This document shows, in pieces, positions 19,160 through 27,565 of a stretch of 64,000 nt of DNA (position 1 is its first letter; each line of letters begins with the position of its first letter). The notes beneath the pieces were generated by a model, which was not told the DNA's origin, did not search any database, and saw nothing but the letters and a program-made list of their open reading frames with translations. The translations under genes and the position numbers were made by a program. Location of the stretch: NCBI RefSeq assembly GCF_016316925.1, contig NZ_JAEEGB010000003.1, positions 160,042 through 224,041 on the forward strand, given 5' to 3'. This DNA is from Clostridium aciditolerans. Lineage in GTDB: Bacteria; Bacillota; Clostridia; Clostridiales; Clostridiaceae.

Positions 19160-21136
19160 TTAATTGAAAGACCTCCAAAACTCTCCATTAACATTTATGA
19201 TATTCATAATTTCCTCAAACGGAATCCTAAAAGTCGGAAAGCCTGCAACAAATGGGGCTATTTGATAAGGTAAAAAAAATATATACAGCGCATTCTCATC
19301 TACATAAAAAGGCTGATTTCTACTTATTCCTTTATAGCTATCTGGGAACACATAGAAATGCTGTTGTCCTTTCTTTATTTGTTCTCCTATGATATCACTT
19401 AATACTTTTACGTAGTTACTGTTTTCCTTAAACAAATCCTTAAGTTCATAGAACCTGCCAGTAATAAGATCTATATGCTGATAAATTTTAATTGGCATGC
19501 CATGAGCTGCACCTAAAGGATAATGGTATCCATTAAGTTCTAAAACCAATAGATTCTTTTTAAGTAACTCTATAGAAAAATCTCCACCATAGTTATATTC
19601 AAGTTGAACATTAGGATCAACTGGTTTAATCTGGGATAACTGTTTTAGCCTTTCATTTATATTCTTCTCTAGAGTTGAATTTTTCATCCCTTCTATTTGA
19701 GGATAGTATACTAGATAGTCCTTATTAGGCTTATATTTTTCTTCCTTTATTGTGTACATATTGTTTAATGGAATTATGGTATTTTGTTTCCACAGGAGTC
19801 TTCCATTCTTATCAAAATAAGTTAACCTATTATCCGCAAAAGCTCTAATTAGTTTACCTATAAAACTAATGCTTCCACTGCCATTAACAATAGGTAAATT
19901 TTTTACTACTCTTCCTTTATCATTTATGAAAAATGTATTTTTATCATCATAAGCCGAAGCTAAACCATTTTTATAGTTAGAAACACCATAATAGATAAAG
20001 TCAGTTAAGAAATTACCATTAATATCAGCAATAGAATACTTAGAACCTATAAATGGTTTTTCTTTTACAATCTCTTTTCCAAACGCTACTCTATTTTCAC
20101 CTAAGAGAATTATATCATTGTATTCAGGCTTTATTATATAATTGCCACTTCTATCTATAAGCCCATATTTATTTGCAATTCTATCATAGTTAGCGCTTAC
20201 TATAGCTCTTCCTTCGTTAAATGGCATTGCTGAAATGAATTTTGGTTTTATTATTATTTTTCCATTTTCGTCAATATAACCATATTTGCCTTCCCTGTTT
20301 TCTTTAAAAGCTAACAGACCATCACCAAGGTCGCCCACAAAGTAATACTTATACCTATTGTGAATCTCTCCGTTTGGGCCTATTAATGCGTAATCATTGT
20401 CCTTAATCTTAACTAATGCTTTTCCGTCTACAAAATCATTAGCAAATTCATATTGAAGAGGTATTACCTCTTTTCCCTGTCTATCTAAATATCCATAAAG
20501 ATATTTTCCTTGCGCATTAAAGCCTGATGCTAAAGCTCTTCCATTTTTAAAAGTTCCTATAAAGTCATACTCCTTTGTTTTTAATACTCTTCCATTTTCA
20601 TCAATTAGTACAGATTTCCTATTATCCGTAGCGACTGCACGCCCTTCAGAAAATTGATTAATAAAATCGTACTTAGGGACTACACCATAGTTTCCAGAGG
20701 TATTTATAATTCCATAGACATCGTTAACACCAACTATAGCGAGTCCATTATCCTGAAAATCATAGGCATAATCAAAATTAGGTTTAATTACAAAGTTCCC
20801 TTTGTTGTTTATAAATCCCCACTTATCTCCCTTTAAGGTTTTTATTTTTGCTGCGTAGAGATTTATGTCTCCCGTATTTAATTGATTATCGACTCTTAAA
20901 CTCTTCTCTAATTTGTTATTTACTGCTACATACCAGATTCCATAGTAGTTTTTTAATATCATAATATACTTTTCTGTATTCAACTTATACTGTGCACATA
21001 TTTCTGCTATTCCATCTCCATCTACATCCAGTACTTCAACTGCCGCCCTTACATAAGGTTTTTCTAAAATAGTTAACTTCCCAGATGGTGGTATAAAACT
21101 TTGAACTATATCTAGTATACATAAACTATTCCACAT
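19160..21136 (-). CDS. WG-repeat protein with DUF3298/RsiV-like C-terminus
   Basis: A 658-residue protein. From about residue 80 to 440 it is made of WG (KWGFINNKG, YGLIDRSG) repeats that form beta-propeller-like or solenoid folds. The N-terminal 70 residues contain VLDVDGDGIAEICA, an FG-GAP/EF-loop-like Asp-rich motif. The C-terminal 190 residues (KNINERLKQ..., YHYPLGAAHGMP..., DLITGRFYELKDLF) match the DUF4163/DUF3298 pair seen in RsiV and PdaC-type extracytoplasmic proteins. No signal peptide is evident, which is odd for such domains, and an upstream true start was not found. The role is unknown. The ATG follows GAGGATG. Confidence 0.8.
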   Translation of the reverse strand: MWNSLCILDIVQSFIPPSGKLTILEKPYVRAAVEVLDVDGDGIAEICAQYKLNTEKYIMILKNYYGIWYVAVNNKLEKSLRVDNQLNTGDINLYAAKIKTLKGDKWGFINNKGNFVIKPNFDYAYDFQDNGLAIVGVNDVYGIINTSGNYGVVPKYDFINQFSEGRAVATDNRKSVLIDENGRVLKTKEYDFIGTFKNGRALASGFNAQGKYLYGYLDRQGKEVIPLQYEFANDFVDGKALVKIKDNDYALIGPNGEIHNRYKYYFVGDLGDGLLAFKENREGKYGYIDENGKIIIKPKFISAMPFNEGRAIVSANYDRIANKYGLIDRSGNYIIKPEYNDIILLGENRVAFGKEIVKEKPFIGSKYSIADINGNFLTDFIYYGVSNYKNGLASAYDDKNTFFINDKGRVVKNLPIVNGSGSISFIGKLIRAFADNRLTYFDKNGRLLWKQNTIIPLNNMYTIKEEKYKPNKDYLVYYPQIEGMKNSTLEKNINERLKQLSQIKPVDPNVQLEYNYGGDFSIELLKKNLLVLELNGYHYPLGAAHGMPIKIYQHIDLITGRFYELKDLFKENSNYVKVLSDIIGEQIKKGQQHFYVFPDSYKGISRNQPFYVDENALYIFFLPYQIAPFVAGFPTFRIPFEEIMNIINVNGEFWRSFN

Positions 21137-21323
21137 AATAAGACATCCTCAAAATTTACTTCTATAAATATAATATGAATAATTTTAAAATTGTACACAA
21201 CCATAACCAATATTTGAGCTCTAGAAACAAACGAATTGGGAATTTCATTAATTCACTTCATCAAAGTAAGTTAAATAAAATATTATAAGACTGAATTTAT
21301 AGAATTCTTAATGATTAAAAACG

Positions 21324-21359
21324 AAAAGCTCCCTCGAAACAATTAATTCTGAGGGAGCC
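21324..21359 (-). terminator. Intrinsic terminator
   Basis: Perfect arms GCTCCCTC / GAGGGAGC with a TTTTCGTTTTT tail, 30 bases past the stop of the 21387-21938 gene. The rest of the 250-bp gap before the WG gene shows nothing else. Confidence 0.85.
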
Positions 21360-21386
21360 TAAATAAAATTGGAGACAGCTATTTTT

Positions 21387-21938
21387 CTAATGTGCTTTGT
21401 CGATTTCAGGAGCTTTAAAATAGCTACCAAGATTCTGCAAAAACTCATCATATAACTTTTTCTGTGTTAAGGGATATTCAAATATAAGAGTATTTATGCT
21501 GCCATCTCCTACTACTTCCTTTTTGTATATAATTTTATTATCTTTGACCCAGGAAATAACGTACCAGTTCCCTGATTGTTTTTTATATGAAGCATTTTTA
21601 ATTTCCTTCAGTGTATCTTCATAAGCTGATTTTGCAGTGGCATCAAATATATTATTGCTTCCAAATACAATAAGCTTTACATCTCCATTTTCATTGGTAA
21701 GAGTAATCCCATCTCCATTTGTTGATTCCTCACCTTTTATAAGATTACCTGGATACTTTATTGAAAATTTATATCTCTGGTTATAGTAATTCTTATAGGT
21801 AAGTCTTTCTACTACCCTTAAATATGTTGCCTTTGAACTAGAAACATAATACTTATTATTACTATGCAAAAATAAAAATATTGTTATAAAAATACCAGTC
21901 ACCAATAAAATAATAATAATTGATTTTCTATTTCTCAA
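21387..21938 (-). CDS. Membrane-anchored hypothetical protein
   Basis: A 183-residue protein with a single N-terminal TM or signal-anchor helix (IIIILLVTGIFITIFLFL, about 6-23), then an extracellular domain. The core 'YKFSIKYPGNLIKGEES' and 'GDGITLTNENGDVKLIVFG' pattern resembles PsbP/Mog1-like lipoprotein folds seen in several clostridial proteins. This is a fold impression, not a family assignment. It lacks a lipobox Cys. It has its own terminator. The function is unknown. Confidence 0.65.
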   Translation of the reverse strand: MRNRKSIIIILLVTGIFITIFLFLHSNNKYYVSSSKATYLRVVERLTYKNYYNQRYKFSIKYPGNLIKGEESTNGDGITLTNENGDVKLIVFGSNNIFDATAKSAYEDTLKEIKNASYKKQSGNWYVISWVKDNKIIYKKEVVGDGSINTLIFEYPLTQKKLYDEFLQNLGSYFKAPEIDKAH

Positions 21939-22022
21939 TGTCTTTCCTCCTAATATTATATTTAAAACACATAATATTAGGATTTACCGTTAAAAAACCA
22001 ATATACTCAAAGACACCAAAAA

Positions 22023-22062
22023 GATTGAGGCATGTACCACCAGGTACGAACTTTCACCAATC
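22023..22062 (-). repeat. Two-tier stem-loop after the second chemoreceptor gene
   Basis: The outer pair GATTG/CAATC and inner pair GTACC/GGTAC are separated by internal loops, and CTTTTT follows on the minus strand. It may be the terminator of the upstream chemoreceptor gene. The purine-rich internal loop is unusual. Confidence 0.4.
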
Positions 22063-22129
22063 AACCGGAATAGTTCATATAATTTATAATGTAATTGCCT
22101 CATATAATTTTACTTCTACTCAAAGTCTT

Positions 22130-23827
22130 CTATACTTTAAACTTTCTAACCATATTACTTAAATTTTTTACTAACTCTGCCTGCTCCTTAGAAGCTTCAG
22201 CTACTTTATCTATGCCTAATGCAGTTTCATTTATATTATTTAATATTTCATCAGAATTTGCTGCTGATTCTTCAGCTGTTGCAGAAACATTTTGAATAGC
22301 ATTACTTACTTCTTCTATAGCCTCAAGTACAACCTTTGAAGATCCTGATATTTGCTTTGTTATATTATTTACAAAGGCAGAATCCTTTTCATACTGTATG
22401 CCTGTTTCTACTAAGAGTTTATAATCTGATTTTACTTGATTATTTATAAATGCCAATACTTTTTCGGCACTATTTGAAAGATTTGAGAAGGCAGCTTCCA
22501 CTCCGTTTACCACTTCTTGTATTTTAGATGCGGTGGTAGAGGATTGTTCTGCGAGTTTTCTCACCTCATCTGCAACAACAGCAAAGCCTTTTCCCTGTTC
22601 TCCAGCCCTTGCAGCTTCTATTGCAGCATTCAATGACAATAGATTTGTTTGGGATGCAATATTGGCAATAGCTTGTGACATATCTCTGATTTCAGTAACA
22701 ACTTTTCCAGCCTCAATAGCTTGCTTAATATCTGATAAATTATCATCATTTACATTATTTGCAGCTATAATGGCACTTTCTCCTTTGTTTTTTACAATAA
22801 TTGCTCTCTCCTGAATTTCTACAGCAGATTTAGTACCATCATTTGCCTTGTTAGTTAGATTGTTTGTATTGAATTCAATTTCTTGAGAAGATGCATTAAT
22901 TTCTTCTATAGTAGCACTTAAATCCTCTGATGCTTTTGCTACCTGCTCTGCAGACTCAAATATGTTTTTCATTTTAGCAGAGATTTCTTCACTAGTATAC
23001 ATTAAGTGTTGTGATGAGCTAACAACTTTATCTGTTGTATTTGTTACTTCTTTAATTAGAGTTTGTAAATTCTCCACCATTTTATTATATGAACCTGCTA
23101 TTTGTCCTATTTCATCTTTGCTGTCTATATTTAATCTTAATGTTAAATCACCTTCATTATTAGCAAGTTCTTCAAGTTTGTCAGAGACCTTCGATAGTCC
23201 AAAAATCTTTTTCGACATTATAACAAACACACCTAGTATAAAGGTAGTAAGAATTATAATTAAAATATTAGTAAAAATCATGGCAATATTTAGGTTTTTT
23301 TTAGCTGACTCAGTTTCACTTTGTAGTCTAGTATTCATTTTCTTTTGGAATTCATTTATAGGATCTGTAATAATTTTTTTGTTAGAATCATAATTATTAT
23401 CAAACATTAATACCCTTGCTTTTTGAAAGTCACCAGCAGCTACTGCTTTCATAGCGGCATCTTCCGTTGCGATTAGAACATCAGAGTTTCCCTTTGCCTT
23501 TTCTATCAACTCTAATTCATCCTTTGGAGCATTTAATTCCTTTAATCTTTGAACAACTTTATCACGAGTTTTAGTTTCATTAACCTCTTTCCAATAGTTA
23601 TCATAGTGTATCTTTTCACCAAACTGAACATATCTTCTTGCCTCATTTGTTAAATAATCTGATGCATTTACTAAATCAATTCCTAACTGTTTAGATTCTT
23701 CCTGCTTTGATACAGCCTCACGTTCCTTTTTAAAACAAATATTTAAATAATAAACACTGCTTCCTACTAAAATTGATAATACTAAAAAAATTGCTGCAGA
23801 TAATTTCAAAAACTTAGATATTCTCAT
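22130..23827 (-). CDS. Methyl-accepting chemotaxis protein (4HB sensor)
   Basis: A 565-residue chemoreceptor: TM1 at about 10-30, a helical four-helix-bundle-type ligand domain (about 31-185), TM2 at about 187-210, HAMP to about 265 and a signalling domain whose tip contains [20 protein letters not shown]. It signals to CheA/CheW. The ligand is unknown. The signalling domain differs enough from that of the 3506-5530 receptor that recent duplication is unlikely. The ATG is preceded by AGGAGG. Monocistronic. Confidence 0.93.
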   Translation of the reverse strand: MRISKFLKLSAAIFLVLSILVGSSVYYLNICFKKEREAVSKQEESKQLGIDLVNASDYLTNEARRYVQFGEKIHYDNYWKEVNETKTRDKVVQRLKELNAPKDELELIEKAKGNSDVLIATEDAAMKAVAAGDFQKARVLMFDNNYDSNKKIITDPINEFQKKMNTRLQSETESAKKNLNIAMIFTNILIIILTTFILGVFVIMSKKIFGLSKVSDKLEELANNEGDLTLRLNIDSKDEIGQIAGSYNKMVENLQTLIKEVTNTTDKVVSSSQHLMYTSEEISAKMKNIFESAEQVAKASEDLSATIEEINASSQEIEFNTNNLTNKANDGTKSAVEIQERAIIVKNKGESAIIAANNVNDDNLSDIKQAIEAGKVVTEIRDMSQAIANIASQTNLLSLNAAIEAARAGEQGKGFAVVADEVRKLAEQSSTTASKIQEVVNGVEAAFSNLSNSAEKVLAFINNQVKSDYKLLVETGIQYEKDSAFVNNITKQISGSSKVVLEAIEEVSNAIQNVSATAEESAANSDEILNNINETALGIDKVAEASKEQAELVKNLSNMVRKFKV

Positions 23828-24000
23828 TTTGATTCCTCCTAAAGCAAATTTAGAAATGGTTTATGGTAATTTAATTCTACAAATTTCCTCCTTATCATTT
23901 TTACTTTAATTAATTTTCGTCGGATTGTCCCTGAAATTTATATGCTTTTTCCAAAATTAAATATTTTATTATTATGTAATTTAAAGACTATTCAAAGTTT

Positions 24001-24085
24001 ATCCAATATCTACCGCTCCTGGATAACGGCTTCTAAGCTTCAGATGGAGTTTAAAACTCTACCTGAAGCTTAAAATCCTGTTTAT
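24001..24085. repeat. Structured intergenic repeat, short copy
   Basis: Homologous to 31476-31616 but lacking about 50 internal bases. The hairpin CTTCAGATGGAGTTT / AAACTCTACCTGAAG (15 positions, one mismatch, one G-U) is kept, with base pairs differing from the other copy in a compensating way. It may be a remnant of an IS200/IS605-type element end. The family identity is inferred. Confidence 0.6.
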
Positions 24086-24128
24086 AAAATATCTATCTTT
24101 ACTCTAAAAATAAATCCCCCCAACAAAG

Positions 24129-24172
24129 AAGTTCACTCATTAAATAGCAAGTGCTAATTAATGAATGAACTT
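24129..24172 (-). terminator. Hairpin downstream of the Gln-rich gene
   Basis: Arms AAGTTCACTCATTAA / TTAATGAATGAACTT (one mismatch) lie 90 bases past the stop at 24263, with only a weak T-run after them. It lies in a 435-bp gap otherwise holding the repeat at 24001-24085. Confidence 0.5.
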
Positions 24173-24262
24173 AATATATGATAAAACTATAATTATGCTT
24201 TATCTTTATATGATAATTTTGTATCAAGAACTTTAGATATATTAAACAAATAGCATTTCAAG

Positions 24263-24763
24263 CTAAAAATATTGGTTATTTTGATTTTTTCCTTTTCCTT
24301 GCTGATTTTGTTGTCCTTGTTGATTTTGTTGTCCCTGTTGATTTTGTTGTGCCATTTGCTTTAATTGATTTTGAGCACCATCTATTAATTGAGTCATTTG
24401 GTTAAGAGCAGTATTTGCTTGAATTTGTTGATTAGCTTCAGATAATGCATTCATTGCTTGTTGTATAGCACTTTGTAATTGTTGTTCTGACTGCTGCTGC
24501 TGTTGCTGTGCTTGATTTCTAAAACTTTGCATTTGATTTGAAAGCTGTGTAGATACGTTTTGAGTTACCTGTGATTGACCTTGTGATTGAGTTTGCGATG
24601 CTGTATTATTGTTAGATAGAGCTCCTAAAGTAGATTTTATTTCACTTAGTGTGTGCTGCATAGAATCTTGCTGATTTCTAAGAGTATCTAACTCTCTGGA
24701 TATTTCAACGTCTGTTTTGGCTTCTTTTAAACTTTTTAATATTTCTTTATTTTTTTCATCCAT
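24263..24763 (-). CDS. Gln/Asn-rich low-complexity protein
   Basis: A 166-residue hypothetical protein with no recognised family. Residues 1-50 are charged and helical, likely coiled coil (KNKEILKSLKEAKTDVEIS). From about 55 onward it is Q/N/S-rich with homopolymeric Gln runs and, near the C-terminus, three tandem QQGQQN-type repeats encoded by near-identical DNA. There is no signal peptide and no Cys. Such composition suggests a disordered or self-associating protein. The strong AGGAGG site indicates it is translated. It lies upstream of and co-directional with the chemoreceptor gene, but a 435-bp gap separates them. Confidence 0.7.
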   Translation of the reverse strand: MDEKNKEILKSLKEAKTDVEISRELDTLRNQQDSMQHTLSEIKSTLGALSNNNTASQTQSQGQSQVTQNVSTQLSNQMQSFRNQAQQQQQQSEQQLQSAIQQAMNALSEANQQIQANTALNQMTQLIDGAQNQLKQMAQQNQQGQQNQQGQQNQQGKGKNQNNQYF

Positions 24764-24921
24764 ATTTCAATTCCTCCTAAGCAAAACTTTTGATACATCT
24801 ATATATTTTCCTTAGCGATTAAATATATGTTATTATAATTTGTGCAAAAGTTGAAAAATCTGCATAACTAAACACTAAACTTATTAAGCAAGCGTTTAAT
24901 TACGCAGATTTTATTATAATC

Positions 24922-26583
24922 TTAGATCTCAATATTTTTAAATAAACTTACACCCTTTGTTAGGATAATTTTATATAGTATGAAATCTATTATTAAGAAT
25001 AAAATAAACATTATAGTTGTAATATAAAATGCTTTTTCACTAAACTTAATAATAGGTATTGCTGATATTCCAGCCCCAAGTACGCCAACTATAAGACTTA
25101 AAAATCCATTGAAATTTTGTTTAACAGCTTTGACTTCATTATCCCAGTTTAATTTTGGGTAATTTAAATCAATTAGTAGTCCAGCCATAGAAGAAAATAA
25201 AAGTCCAGGAATAGACACAATCAGTGACATTACTACTAGATATAATGGAGCTTTGATTAGTACAATAGCCATTAAAAGCATAACAATGATAGATACTACT
25301 CCCATAATCATACCGGATAGTATTTTTGCAGCAAACTGTGTAGTATAGTCCACCGGAATATATTTACTTATAAAAATATTTTGACCTTCTCTTGATATAG
25401 CTGTAGCGGTTATTAAGTTGCTTGCACCTAAGAAAATTCCCACTGATAGAGACACTCCAATAATAATTGCTGAAATAATAGGATCTTTTATAATTGCTGT
25501 AACCTTTTCTAGCTCTTTAAATAATTGAGGTTGAGTTACCATTGGTAATAATAAAAATACAGGCCATAAAAAGTTCATAATTATACAATTCATAAAATAA
25601 ACTGGAGTTCTAAATAAAACTTTCAGTTCTCTCATAGTTAATGCTATCAATGGAGAGTGTCTTTCACTAAATTTACTTAATTGTTCTGAATTTAGCTCTT
25701 TTCTTTTAGAGTATGTTTCGGAAATTCCGACAATTCCCTTAAAATATAGTTTTTCAGCTAAAACTAATAGTACTAAGACTACAATTAAAGTTAGTATAAT
25801 ATATAAAAGTAAGTTTAAAAAGCCCTGAGTAGTGCTGCTGAACACTAAAGCTTTTGCCCCTATACTAGAACCTGGAAATAACTTATTAGATAATTGAACT
25901 AAAGAGTTATTACCCGAAGTTATCATTTTAATCATTTGGTCAGGATTATTTGAAGATACTCCGAATTTTTGCATGAATATATTTATGCAAATAGCTATAA
26001 ACATAGCTCCAATTCCACCTATGATTTTTAACTTATCTTTATGCTTTCCAAGGTTTGTAAAGCTCATAATTATCATATTTAAAACTGATACTATTCCTAA
26101 AGGCGCAAGTGGCAGTATTAAAAATATTATGATACCATATGCATAATATATGAATGAAGCGGAACTTTTCACTCCGTATACAATTAGTATAGGTAAAAAC
26201 AATACTAGTTCTGTTAAATATTCATATAGTAATGCTACAGTAAATTTAGCTCCTAATATTTCAGAAGGCTTTAGCGGTAGAGGAAGAAGATTTTCTATAT
26301 CCTTTGTGAAATACAATACATTTAATGAATAGAAGATTCCAAAAAAGAATACAAATATACTTACAAAGGAGATTCCAAGTGCTAGAATTAATCCTTCTTG
26401 ATTTATACTTGATAAAAGATTATAACCAGAACTAATAGAGTTTACAATTATACCTATCGTTGGGGCAAAAGCGGCTGCTATTAAAATCCATAATGCAATA
26501 GTTTTGGCTTTCTTCTTTTTATCACTGCTTAGATTAATATTATTTTTTAAAAGTATCTTAGTTAAAACAATATATCTACTCAT
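24922..26583 (-). CDS. ABC transporter permease (ABC-2/exporter type)
   Basis: A 553-residue integral membrane protein with roughly 12 hydrophobic segments. It lacks its own ATPase and overlaps the end of the ATPase gene by 8 bases (start inside AATGAG), so the two form one exporter. The arrangement resembles clostridial two-gene bacitracin/lantibiotic-type or YtrB-like exporters. A mid-protein cytoplasmic segment (SKRKELNSEQLSKFSERHSP) separates two membrane halves. The substrate is unknown. A palindromic operator candidate lies upstream of the pair. Confidence 0.85.
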   Translation of the reverse strand: MSRYIVLTKILLKNNINLSSDKKKKAKTIALWILIAAAFAPTIGIIVNSISSGYNLLSSINQEGLILALGISFVSIFVFFFGIFYSLNVLYFTKDIENLLPLPLKPSEILGAKFTVALLYEYLTELVLFLPILIVYGVKSSASFIYYAYGIIIFLILPLAPLGIVSVLNMIIMSFTNLGKHKDKLKIIGGIGAMFIAICINIFMQKFGVSSNNPDQMIKMITSGNNSLVQLSNKLFPGSSIGAKALVFSSTTQGFLNLLLYIILTLIVVLVLLVLAEKLYFKGIVGISETYSKRKELNSEQLSKFSERHSPLIALTMRELKVLFRTPVYFMNCIIMNFLWPVFLLLPMVTQPQLFKELEKVTAIIKDPIISAIIIGVSLSVGIFLGASNLITATAISREGQNIFISKYIPVDYTTQFAAKILSGMIMGVVSIIVMLLMAIVLIKAPLYLVVMSLIVSIPGLLFSSMAGLLIDLNYPKLNWDNEVKAVKQNFNGFLSLIVGVLGAGISAIPIIKFSEKAFYITTIMFILFLIIDFILYKIILTKGVSLFKNIEI

Positions 26584-27301
26584 TTTCAGTCATCTCCAAG
26601 AATATATTTTCTAGTGATTGATCCTGTTTAAATTTCTCTCTAAGTTCACTAAAAGTACCGCAAAATAGTATCTCACCTTTATTTATAATGGCAAACCTGT
26701 CACATATCTTTTCCGCTACTTCTAAAACGTGAGTAGAGAAAAAGACAGAGTTTCCCTTATCTGCATGTTCTCTCATCATCTCTTTTAATACATATGATGA
26801 TTTAGGATCTAATCCAGTCATTGGTTCGTCTAGTATCCATACAGATGGATTGTGTATAAGAGCACCCATTAAAACTATTTTTTGTCTCATGCCATGAGAG
26901 TAGCTTTGAATATAATCATCTAAAGCCTTACTAAGTTCAAATCTTTCTGATAGACTTTTAATTCTTTCAATTCTTTCATCTTTACTAACTCCATAGATAT
27001 CTGCCATAAAATTTAAATACTCTATACCTTTTAATCGTAAAAACATATCAGGATTATCTGGTACAAAACCAAATTGCATTTTAGCCTTTAAAGCATTATC
27101 CTTGATATTGATATTATTAATGCTAATGTCTCCACTATCAGCATTAATGATTCCAGTTATCATCTTTATAGTTGTAGTTTTTCCTGCACCATTAGGACCA
27201 AGAAAACCAAATATTTCACCATCAGGTATTATTAAATTAATATTATCTACTGCTTTAACTTTAGTATTATAGCTTTTATTAACATTTCTTAGTTCTATCA
27301 T
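26576..27301 (-). CDS. ABC transporter ATP-binding protein
   Basis: About 241 residues. Walker A GPNGAGKTTT near residue 38, signature YSHGMRQKI near 135, Walker B VWILDEPMTGLD near 155, and the switch His in 'FFSTHVLEVAEKICD'. This is the single-domain type of ATPase that drives ABC-2 exporters. The longest frame starts at 27331, but the ATG at 27301 has AGGAGG six bases upstream and begins the typical MIELRNVNKSY, so it is used. First gene of a two-gene operon. Confidence 0.93.
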   Translation of the reverse strand: MIELRNVNKSYNTKVKAVDNINLIIPDGEIFGFLGPNGAGKTTTIKMITGIINADSGDISINNINIKDNALKAKMQFGFVPDNPDMFLRLKGIEYLNFMADIYGVSKDERIERIKSLSERFELSKALDDYIQSYSHGMRQKIVLMGALIHNPSVWILDEPMTGLDPKSSYVLKEMMREHADKGNSVFFSTHVLEVAEKICDRFAIINKGEILFCGTFSELREKFKQDQSLENIFLEMTENE

Positions 27302-27373
27302 CTTTTTCCTCCTAATTATTACTTTAAACACTCATAGTTCATTTTATTTGAAAACACTAGTGTATTATCATAT

Positions 27374-27396
27374 TTGTTATATATAATATATAACAA
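27374..27396. promoter_or_regulatory. Palindromic operator candidate for the ABC operon
   Basis: TTGTTATATA / TATATAACAA, perfect 10-bp arms around three bases, 73 bp upstream of the ATPase start. A second palindrome, ACACTAGTGT, lies at 27354-27363. This fits repressor sites of the GntR/YtrA kind that control similar exporters, but no regulator gene is adjacent. Confidence 0.5.
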
Positions 27397-27523
27397 GTAT
27401 AATAAATGTGCAACCCTATTATTAATCTTTCTATAATTTTTACATAACCTGTATGAGGCTAAATTAATATTTTATCTGGTGTCTACGGCTACTAATACTC
27501 CATATACATTAAGTTAGTTAGAT

Positions 27524-27557
27524 AAAAAAGTTTACACCATTAAGCGTAAACTTTTTT
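27524..27557. terminator. Bidirectional intrinsic terminator
   Basis: Perfect 12-bp arms AAAAAAGTTTAC / GTAAACTTTTTT with a 10-nt loop, eight bases past the stop of the VIT/VWA gene. Confidence 0.85.
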
Positions 27558-27565
27558 ATTTATAC

